Shown: piece after piece, positions 41,801-53,800 of the stretch
Numbering within the stretch: the first letter of the stretch is position 1
Layout: every line of letters begins with the position of its first letter
NCBI GenBank assembly: GCA_963971305.1
Contig: OZ020307.1
Span: 53,069,702-53,133,701, forward strand
Direction: 5' to 3'
DNA: 64,000 bases
Origin: Arcuatula senhousia
Taxonomy: Eukaryota > Mollusca > Bivalvia > Mytilida > Mytilidae
Made by a program: the position numbers and the translations under genes
The notes under the pieces: generated by a model
Told to the model about the DNA's origin: nothing
Seen by the model: only the letters and a program-made list of their open reading frames with translations
Database searches by the model: none

Positions 41801-44800
41801 TCATGTGACTGAGTGGACTAAATACTTACCAGAGCTGTAGAGTGAGATCATGTGACTGAGTGGACTAAATACTTACCAGAACCACTTCATCTAACTGCTG
41901 TAGAGTGAGATCATGTGACTAAGTGGACTAAATACTTACCAGAGCTGTAGAGTGAGATCATGTGACTGAGTGGACTAAATACTTACCAGAACCACTTCAT
42001 CTAACTGCTGTAGAGTGAGATCATGTGACTAAGTAGACTAAATACTTACCAGAACCACTTCATCTAACTACTGTAGTGCCAGTGAGATTATGTGACTAAG
42101 TAGACTAAATACTTACCAGAACCACTTCATCTAACTGGTGTAGAGTGAAATCATGTGTCTTTTGACTGAGAGGACTAAATACTTACCAGAACCACTTAAT
42201 TTAACTCCTGTAGAGTGAGATCATGTGACTGGGTGGACAAAATACTTACCAGAACCACTTCATCTAACTTCTGTAGAGTGAGATCATGTGACTGAGTGGA
42301 CAGAAACATAATGTAGGAACTGATAACTGATGGGTCTGTCTCTATCTGACATGCCTGAAGAAAAGATAAAATTACTTTAGAAATTAGTCTATATTCTAAA
42401 GACAGGAGTCCCCCAGGAGCCTGAATTGCTTATATAACTAAAATGCCTCAATTTTAAGCTTTGAGGTAAAAACCACTTCTTTTACATTATAAGGGTCATA
42501 GTCATATGACAACTTTAGTTCAACTAATGTATCGAAGTGTTAAGTCCAATAAGCTGACGATTTCAGAAATTAAAAGCTCTTCATTATTTTCTACATCTAC
42601 AATATGACGGCTCCAAGGCATAAACAGTAATTTTCATGTTTAATTGGCCATTATTCCTACTTCCATATAATATTTTTGGTAGGGATTATCTAACTTTTAA
42701 ATTACAGTTCACAATACAATTTGACAATTTGAAGGCTGTGGAAATAAATCAATTTTGTTGTTCTAAGGAGAATAACTCATGAAAGAACCTACATCTTTGG
42801 CCATTTACAAATTTTGTAGATCTTTAAGTGTATAACAGTATGCAATTAAAATTTTTTATTAAATATCTTTCAAGATCTTCAGCTTAATAACCACAAAGTT
42901 AAGAAAAAAAATCAAGAAAAAAGACAATGACTCCTCAATTCTTAAAATTATCAAGGCATCTTGAGATTCTGAACATTTTGCACCTAGTCAGAAATTTGAT
43001 ATACCAAGTTTGATAGCAATTGAACTTATGGTGTCAGAGGATTTTTAAACAGTTTTCATTACAATAAGGAAAGGCTGTAGAAAAAAAGTTTTAAGATTCT
43101 AAGGGGAATAACTCCTTAAAAGATTGGTACAAAAACTTTGACTCTGTTACATGTTTTGTAGATCTGGATGTGATGAACAATATGCAACTAAAATTTATCA
43201 AATATCTTTTTCAAGATATTAAACTTCACAAGTGCAACACATGGAGAAAAAAAATAGGAAAAAGGGCAATAACTCCTAAATGGACGGTTGGGTCTTCTTC
43301 AAAATTTCTGAACAGGTAAATTTTGAGGTGCTGTGTAATTTTACCCACAAAGAAATGTTAATGTCTGCAACAGGTTTGGAGTTATTTGCATAAAACTACA
43401 ATTTACCCTTATGTTCTATTTTTAGAAATGGCGGCCATATCGTTTTACAAATAAAAATCCAAATGAAAAATTTGTACCACCCATGCCAATAAACAATTGT
43501 AATAAGTTTGGTGCCAGAGGAGTAAACATTCGAAAAAGTTGACAAATGGTGCCAAGAAATAGCAATAGCTCACCTGACCCACTCACCTGACACTTTGGGT
43601 CAGGTGAGCTGATTTGAAGGGGAGTGAAACAATAAAAAAACGAATCTTTCTTTCATTCAAACTCTTGTAGAAAAGGCAGTAATTGATGTAAAAATCTTCG
43701 TAATCACACAGTTTTTAAGCTTTTGATATTTTATACTATATACTAAAATTCAAATACTAAAGTGGTAAATGTGTTTCATGTAACATAGCAATATGTTTAT
43801 AAATGCACACATGATATATTGCATCATGTTATAATTCCTCAACTGCTCTCATTCTTTATGGTAAACAGAATTTAAATGCTGTTTTTAACGTCTGTTGAAT
43901 ATGTAATAATATTCCAGAATGGAATGTAATGGCATGCACTGACAATAAAACTTAAGTTCAACTATCTTATAGAGTGTTAACAATAGAGCATATATTTAAT
44001 AAAAAAGATTGTAATGACTCATAGAATCAGAATATAATTTTTAAATCTCAATCATTAATGTTCAATGAAATGAATGGACTGTAATATAATACAATGACAA
44101 TTTAACAACTGTTCTTTGTCAAAGTAAAGATGTAATCATTCTCTAAAACTTTGCATTCATTGAAACATTGAGATCTCTTTAAACATTTTTCATTCAATTT
44201 ATTTCTAAAGAGACAACTAGTCGTGTAACACTAGAACTTCCTTATCAACTCGTTGTCAATACACAAAGTGTAATCATTACCAAAACAAAATTACAATGTT
44301 CCGCACAACTGTACTTGAATGAATAATGCAATTTAAAATATAATTGTTCATACAGACTTACATGTATGCCAAAAAACATTGCCAACATACAAATTTTGAT
44401 TTATTACACACTATATAAGGTAAATAAGTTTATCTTGTGTTTATTTGTTTTATAATTCTAGTAATATTTCTGTCATTTCAATAAAATGATATTTAGTGTA
44501 TTAGATCTTATCTGTTAAATGTCAATAAAACAACAAAGAAGCTAACTTAAACTTGAATCAAGGATCAATTATTTGTAAAATCAAATAAAATAAATTCAAA
44601 GTAAAAACAAATTTCAAGTTGTTTTTATTTAAGTATCTAAATAGTTTGAAAATGAAATAGCCCTTCTATAGCAGATCTAAAAAAGTAAAAAATGGCAGGA
44701 TTTTGTTAAATAGAAAGAAGATGAGCAACAGACCTGAAATCATATCCCAAGTTATGGAACCCTTAATTACCCTGATGCTGTATACCAAATATCAAGTGGC

Positions 44801-47800
44801 TGTGAAATGTAACTGTTACGAAAATTTCTACCCCACCAGCAAGATGCCCGCCCGCCTGCCCAACATTCACCATTTTATAACCCAGATATTTTACCTTGAG
44901 AAATCCAGCCAAAAAGGGAGGGATGTAGGGGTTTAAAGTCATCTGTTGTTATTAATTAGATGATTTTTGGCAAATTATTAGCCTGTTGTCCTGAACTCAT
45001 GAAGGAGCCACCCACTTTTGAAATTTTCTCAACCCATCTTAGTTTTTATTGTAATAACAGATTATATAACACAATATTCTCTTTCAGATCCTAGCCATGG
45101 CTTCTACATGTAGTGTATGTTCAAAAGGAAAGAAAACATCTGCACCTTCAGTCTGGTGCCCTGATTGTCATGACCTGCTTTGTGGACCCTGTACTGAACA
45201 TCATTCACGCCAGAAAGATACAAGAAATCACAGCACCATACCATATGAAGACTACCAAAAGTTACCGCCCTTTATTTTGAAGATAAAGCCATACTGCACA
45301 GAACACAAAGAGAAATATACCGAGTTTTGTAGGGTCCATGATACACCGATATGTATCACATGCCGAAAAAAGCATCACCAGAAATGTAAAGACATCCCAA
45401 AAATTGAGGATATCGTACACAAGGTTAAAGATTCTGTGCTATTTGAGGATACAATGTTGGAGATGGAAACCAAATGTGGAATTTTGAAACAGATTGCTGA
45501 TGATAGAAACAAAAATCTAAAACAATTAAACATTTCACGCAAGAAAATGAAAGCAGGTTTTGAGGAAAAAATTGACAAGTTGATAAAACACTTAACAAAC
45601 TTGAAAGACAAAACCCTTTCTGAAATTGATATTGTGTATGATAAACTGGACAATGACATTTCCATCACAGTAAAAACAGTTCAATCCAAGGAGAATGAAC
45701 TTCATGCCATATTGGACCAGAAGGATGAGATCCTGAAGTACGCCTCCAATTACCAGACGTTGATCGGAATTAAAGAACTGGAGACCATTGTTAATGAAAT
45801 GGACATTTATCTTAATGAACTCTCAAACAATGAAAAACTTCTGAAGTTTGACCTGAAATTCAAAGTCAATGAGACCATTGAGGACATTATAAATGGTATC
45901 CAGTCCCTGGGAGATATCCGAGTCACCAATAGTCCTTCAGCCTTATCTATTCATAACACTGGAGCCAGATATTTAGAGGCTGTGAAAGTGGTACAGACAT
46001 CAGCACCTGTACAGCTCCAACTACAACAGACCATTGACCTGGATGGTGATCATTACTACTGGGGCTGCTGTACCTTACCTAGTGGACTGGTAGTGATTGC
46101 TGATTCTGGTGCCCGTGGTGGTTATGATTGTAAGGTAATAATACACAAGTCTGATGGATCACTTAGATCCACCATCAAGTTTGATAAGAGTGAGAGAGTA
46201 TATGATGTGACACCAGTAGATGATCATCATGTTGCTGTGTCACATCCTGAGTCTGGCACTATCTCCATCATAGATGTAGATAGTGACAAGGTGGTGAAAC
46301 AGTTAAAGGTTGGAGAGACAGTGGAAGGGTTGTGTTGTAGAGGTAGAGAGTTAGTGTGTTGTGTGGAAGAGAAAGGTCTAGTCAGAGTGAACATTGACAG
46401 TGGGAAGGTAGAGATGGTGATGAAGGATGAGAGTGTTGGTTATCAATCACATGTAGAGGTAAGTAGCAGTCTCATATGTTACACATGTCTTTTTCCTACA
46501 CACACAGTAACTGTACTAGATACTAAGTTCAATGTTACCTTTACATACAAAGATGAGTCTGTACTTAAGGGTCCTATGGGTTTGATAATAGATGACCATG
46601 ATAATATCTATGTCACAGGGGCCTGGTCTAACAATCTGGTACTCCTATCGCCTGATGGTAAGTCATGTCATCAGTTACTGGGTAAGGATGATGGACTGGT
46701 GAGTCCTACTGCTGTACACTATGACAGTAGTACTAAGAAACTGGTGGTGGTTAACCGTGAAGGACCTGCTCTTATTTTCTCTGTGGGTTAAGTATGAGGT
46801 TATCAGCAGTGAGAGAGTATAGGAGTGTTGTAGGGAGATACAGATAATGGTAAGAAGTCAAGCAAACTGCAATGTGTGGTGAAAGTCATAGAGTTGATTT
46901 ATTGGTTCTACTAAGCGGGTTGTTTTTTTAGCTCTGTATGATTCTAATATGAATGCGTGAATGTGGTTTAGGGGATGGATTAAAGCAACAGTAAGTGGTT
47001 TGCATTTGGCTATAGACATGGGGTTGGTTTATTAGACATGAATAATTCTGATATGAATAGGTGTGGTTTAGGGGATGAAAGAAACAGTTAGTGACTTGTT
47101 TGTGACAAATAGACTTACAGTTGGTTTAATTAGCTCTGATTTATTCTGGTATGAAACTATGAATGTGTGAATGTGGTTTAGGGGATGAATTAAATTAAGA
47201 TATCATTGATGGTTTTCAAAAATTGAAAAATGTGAGAAAAGTTCGTTTGCTTTAGAAATTTCATTCTAGGCTAGCTTATATCTTCATTTTTGTAATCTTT
47301 GCAGCATCTGTGTATTTTATTAAGGCAATATACTTATATAGTTGTTTAAGATATTTAACCTACACTTTCTCAGTAGAATGTAAAAGATTGTTGTACAATT
47401 ATGTACAAGGAATTCTGAAAAAGTTTTAAATTAAAATTTTCTCCAACCCAATATTTTTGAATTTTTATATTTACTTTTATTGTGTAAGATTGCCCTTGAT
47501 ACCTGCTAAATATATACAAACAGTTAGTAGTTTTGTATTTTAGTTTTAAGGATAATGAATTACATCAGACTCAATTTTTGTTACTGAATCCTTTCATTAA
47601 TTTGTACATTTTTTTCATCTGTTATATTGCTTTGTTTGTAAAATGTACAAAAATCAAATTTTTATCAAATATAATTTTGGTTTATAACATATATATTTTC
47701 TAGTATTAAATGTATTTTGTTAAATTACAGAGTTATACTTGATGTTAGATCCTTCCAAGATTTAACATTTTAGAATTTCTGAAATTTTCGAGGCTTTTAT

Positions 47801-50800
47801 AAGATTAGTACTAAAATGTCCAGAAAGATCACAACAAAACTACTGAACAAGGAACAAAATATCCTAGTACTAATGCAGACAGCATACCAGAAAAATATAA
47901 ACCACAATGGTCCTGACTTAGTTCAGACATCTAAAAAGAAATGGTTGGGTTGAAACTGTTTTATGGCACCAACCCTCCCTCTTCCATTAAAATAGAAGCA
48001 CAGAGGTACCAATTCGGCTTTCAAATGTCAAAAGTCTGACAGGGCAAAGATAAAACTAGTGAATATACACAAACGAGAAAAGCAGGAAGAAACAGACAAC
48101 ACAAAAACATAGAGAAACAACTGAAAAGCAATCAATAATGCCATAACAACAGTGAACCCTTAGAGAGAGACCTCAGGGTTAAGTAGTAACACCAATCACA
48201 TCATATGAGAAATGATTGTGAAATGTGAAAGTGATCTGACAATCACAGAACAGCATACAGTAAATGAAAATCTTAGCTGAGTGCAACATGATTAAAAAAT
48301 ACAAGCATAGATTTGCACAAAAATTCAAATGAACAAACAAATGTGTCAAGATGACACTGATGCCCCGCTGGCAAAAATAATAAAACTGTACTTTTAACAA
48401 AATTTGCTGAGTCCAAGGGCCATAATTTAGGTCAAAATCAGTGGACCAGAACAAAACTCAAACTTGACCTGTAAATCATCATGGTAGACTCACATACTAA
48501 AAACCATTTGAATATATGCAAGGATGTCGAAAAAAGTGTGGAAAACTGTTTTTTTTTACAAAAAGTCCAAGGGCCGTAATTTAGGTCAAAATCAAAGCAC
48601 TGGAATGAAACTCACACTTGACCTGTAACTCATCATGCTAGACTCACATACTAAAAATCTTTTAAATATATGCAAGGATGGGGAAAAAAGTGTGGAAAAC
48701 TGTTATTTTTACAAAGGACTAGAGCCACGAACCCCATTATTTGGCCCTGTTAATTCTCAAATATCAAAATTGGTTTGTTTTACACCAAATTTTGTGTATG
48801 AATAGCTGGATGTCTGTGTTATAAGAGAAAAGATTTAGTTATGGTGAATAAATGAATTTTCAAGTACCATAACCCTTCAAAAATAGCCAAAATCATTGAT
48901 TTTCCACTTTTTGGCCAAAATGACTTGTTTTTCAGTCACAATTTTGTGATTTTCTATGTGGCGCCACCCCTCGCCCATCGAAATTTTTGTTGAAATATGA
49001 AGAAAATAATGTACATGTATTTATAAGATTTAAGCAAAAATATTAATGGGCGAGGGGTGGCGCCCATGTCACTTTCACCAAAAACCAGTTGAAAAATTGT
49101 GAAATTTAGCTGAAATTAGCAAATTTTCAATTTTAGCGTCGCTTTATGACGTCATGACAACGTCACAAGTACAGAAAACTTTAAAATTGATTTTGTTTTG
49201 TAACAAGTAATCATTCTAGACTACTTGGCCACAAAAATCTTATCTACAAAATGAATTTGAAAAATGGTCCGATTTAGGGCCAAATATGAGGGTTCGTGGC
49301 TTTAGTCCTTTGCTATGTTCAAGGGCCTTAATTTAGGTCAAAATCAGTGGACCGGAACAAAACTCTAACTTGACCTGTAACTCATCATGGTAGACTCACA
49401 TACTAAAAATCTTTTGAATATATGCAAGGATGTCGAAAAAAGTGCTGAAAACTTTTTTTTTTAATTTGCTTAGTCCAAGGGCCGTAATTTGGGTCAAAAT
49501 CAATGGACGGAATTATGGGCGGGACATAAAAAAGGATTTTAAAAATTGGATCACTAATACACAAACTTGGCTAAAGACATACTAAATATCAAGTGTACAA
49601 AGTTTGAAAGCAAACCTTTCAGTGGTTTCAGAGAAGACAATCTTTGAAGAAAAGTTAACAGACAGACAGACGATGAACACCTTGTGATGACAATAGCTCA
49701 CATGACCTTTCGTGTCAGGTGAGCTAAAAAGACATGATGTCCCACCTGACAATGCAACATGGAAAAGAAACTTTATCCTTAACCTCATTTGGAAAGGACA
49801 AATAGACAAATAGAACATAACATTATTGGCACCTTGGCATAAAAAAAAAACAATTATAAAAGCTTAATGACTACATCCTAAAGCCCACACTATTTGGATG
49901 CTCAGAAGCAGAGGTACCAATGGGGCATCCAAATGTCAAAGATAAAAAGGGCAGAGACAAAACCAGTAAACAAACACCACAACAGGACCAAAATACAGAC
50001 AACATATAAAACACGGAAACACAAAAATTACTTAATATAAATTAACAACGCCAATTCTTGTCTAAATTGGGAAAATTATTTCCAGAATGATCTAGGATGA
50101 CAGTGAGATTTCTTCATGCACATCTTTATATAATGTTCTCACTTCATATCAAGGTTCATCAAATTCTAACGAGCAGTTTAAGAGTTGCTTATGAGATATG
50201 AGAACAGACACAAAGACTAGGCAGATTCCATATGCCCACCCTATATAATACAAACACAGCGTCAGTGTGAGACATAAACTAAGGTAATACCTGTCTGATT
50301 GCAGTGCAGATTTGATCTTTGACCTTTGAGAAGATTGGAATTCTGGGTAGGTCAGTCAGAAGCCAGCTGTGTTTTGATTGGTGGAGATAATCTAGGTCAA
50401 TCATTTCTTCTATGGGTTTTTCAGATAAAACCATCTATAGTCCCTGAAATTTAACAAAAAACTTGTTCATGTACAAGAAACTTAAAAGGGGTGAGTAGGA
50501 GGAGGTATCATCCCACATTCCTGTAAAAAGAAATGCAAAATCCTGCTTTCCAGCAGTTATATGGGCTGCAGCCTGAATTTGCTGTGAATAAATATACCTT
50601 TCCAGTTGGCCCGTGAAAGGTCTTACTGACCCTAATTGAAACTAACTCAACACACATAAATTAACTCACCTTTATAGCTAACAGTCTGTTGGATGGTTGC
50701 TGGGAGGATAACCTCTTCAGCAGGAAATAATCTAAGACCTGACTTGCCGGTTCTTCCTGAGTCGATTCATCATGAACCAAACTCTGTAGATGTTTTAATA

Positions 50801-53800
50801 GTTGCTCTTTCTTCTTCATTTTCTGTAGAGAAAAAAATAACTTTTAAGTTCACTGGAATTTATGAAAATAATGATCAAATGTTTTTATTTCGACCAACAG
50901 ACAATTCATATTAACTTTAAGTTTAATCCTGCATAGTGTACAACTTAAAAGATAATACAACTCATTTTCAATGTTAGAATTTTTGATAAAGGTAAGAATA
51001 CCACTGATGATTGATAAAAATAAGACTGTGTCAAAGCACCGCCTTGTATAACACCCTTCTTTTTCTGTTACCAATCTTCATGGTAGTTAAAGCTAAAGCA
51101 AATGGGTATAACTTTACATGTAAGAATGATTTTTGTGTGTTCATAGAACTTCATGATGTAATGCATTTCATGATGATTGCTAACTTCCTACAACGAATAC
51201 AGTCATGTAGGTCAATATGCAATGCGTACAGGAATAACATTTCATGATGGTAAATAACTTCCCCAAAACGAATACATATACCGGTAGGTCAATATGATAT
51301 CGAACTTGTGAACATGAGTATCAGAACATTACATGCCCAACTTCTTTTTGGCATCAAATAAAAATATTGGAGTAACAGGATTTATACATGTAAGTCATAA
51401 CCATACCTGTCTTCTTTTATGTTTTTCGGCATGAGTAGATTCATCGTCTCCATCAAACAAGGAGGAATCGGAATCTTGGAGAAGGAATTCGCACAGACAC
51501 TGAACGGGTAGGACCTGTAATGATCCCTCATTGCCATCCACCAGCTCAGCGAGCCATGGCATGGTTTTAGAGGTTCCCTGAAATGAACAGAGAAAGATTA
51601 ATAGCAAAACTTCAAGGAATCATTGTCTTTGAGAAGAAATTCAAACAGACATAAGATGGGTAGGAACTGTAATGATCCCTCATTGCAATCCACCAGCTCA
51701 TCAAGCCATGGCATGGTTATAGAATTTCCCTTTAAGTAAAACAAGAGTTCACACTAAAGTTTGTCTCGCCTGCTAGCATCATCGAATATCTAATCATTTG
51801 ACTTTTCATTCATAAATTCTTGACATTTTCCTGTGGACCAACCAAAATGATTTGAGATATCATAGTCATTTTAAACAGACTAACAGAAAAGACTGAACAC
51901 AAAAAAAAAACAATATTAAACAGTCATTTATTGAAGAAATGAGGTCAAGGTCAGATGAAATTGTGACTAACCAAAACAATCCAATTTAATTCATCAATAT
52001 CCTAAAGATCAGATGCCTTACAATTATACTTTTTTAAAGAAATTCATTTTCCACAAAAGTCAAAAATGTTAACAGTCTTTTTACAAAGTCACATAAGCAT
52101 GACAATGGGGTCAAGGTCACAGGCCATGGTGACAGTTGTGTAGACCATAACCTTAACTGTCTGTATATCAAATATCAGATGCCTAGCTATTATACTTTTC
52201 AAGTAATTCTTATTCATGGTGCTAAGATTTACAAATGAACTTTAAATTATAGTTTGAAAGGAATATAAACATGGAGTTGAAATTAAATAGTACCGTATAG
52301 CATGTTATTTAATCTGAGGTAAATTTCATGGGCCAACAAAATGCATTTGCATCATAAGGCATTTGTAAAAAAAAAAACAAGAATATGTCCAAAAGACATG
52401 ATGCCCCATCTTGGAACATTAATTTTTCCGCAATCACTAAAGCATCACTAGGTGCACCTTCCATCCCAATATGGTTGCTAAGGCACATGACAGTAAGTGG
52501 GAATGGACTTTAATCATTATTCTTTAAGAGTTCATCCATGTGGAAAATATAGGTCAAATCCAGCTTCTGAAGAATGCATTGTGCTAAGCATCACTATGTG
52601 CACCTACCATCCCAATATGGTTGCTATGGCACATGTCAGTAAGTGGGAATGGACTTTAACCATCATTCTTTAAGAGTTCATCCATGCGGATAATATAGGT
52701 CAAATCCAGCTTCTGAAGTATGCATTGTGCTAAGCATCACTAGGTGCACCTACCATCCCAATATGGTTGCTATGGCACTTGTCAGTAAGTGGGAATGGAC
52801 TTTAACCATTAATCTGTAAGAGTTTATCAATGCGGAAAATGTAGGTCACAGCCAGCATCCGAAGCATGCATTGTGCTAAGCCTCACTAGGTGCACCTACC
52901 ACACAAATATGGTTGATGTGGCACTTGTCACTAAGTGGAAAAAGACTTTAATCATTCTTTTGTAAGTGGTCATTCATGTGGAAAATATAGGTCACATCCA
53001 GCATCCGAAGCTTGCATTGTGCATAGCATCAATAGGTGAACCTACCATACCAATATGATTGATGTGGCATTTGTCAGTAAGTGGGAATTTTGAAATATGG
53101 GATTTGGGACGGACAAACGGACCAACAGACAGTCAGACGGACAGACAGATGAACGGACCCGAACACTATATGCCCCTTCATTTTCGTAGATGGGGCATAA
53201 AATGTTTGGGATTTTTTTTGTTAACGTGAAATTTAATGTAAATCAAAATCATTTTGTACAAGTATATTTTTGTACTTACTTGTCTCTGTATGATATCCAG
53301 TAAAAAGTCTGGCTGTCGACTCCTACAAAGCCGCTGCCCAATCTGTAAACTGTCATTCAAACTTTTTATCTGCTCTAAGACAGCCGCTGGTGGCTTCCTA
53401 GCAGGTCCACTAAAAATAGACAACACAAAAAAAATTTAATATGAACAAATCATATGCACATGTATATCATTACAAATCAAAATCCATGTCCCATGATCAA
53501 ACTATAAATCTTTTATGGTGAACGTATTAATTTTTATGGTGTCTTCTCAAGTCAGGCAAACCATAGAAATGGAAAATATAAATGTCAATTATATGTTAAA
53601 TCATAAATATTTGGTAAACAGGAAGTTGATGAGTTACAGCATCACTTAACATCATATAGCATTCAAGACACCACAAAACATAGAACAATGTAGGATGCTG
53701 CAACATGAAAAACAACATGATGATGTATATGCTACTTTACAAAAATTTGCAGGCACAATGAAAATAAGTATTACTTAGGATCCATTGTTGTTAGCTGAGC

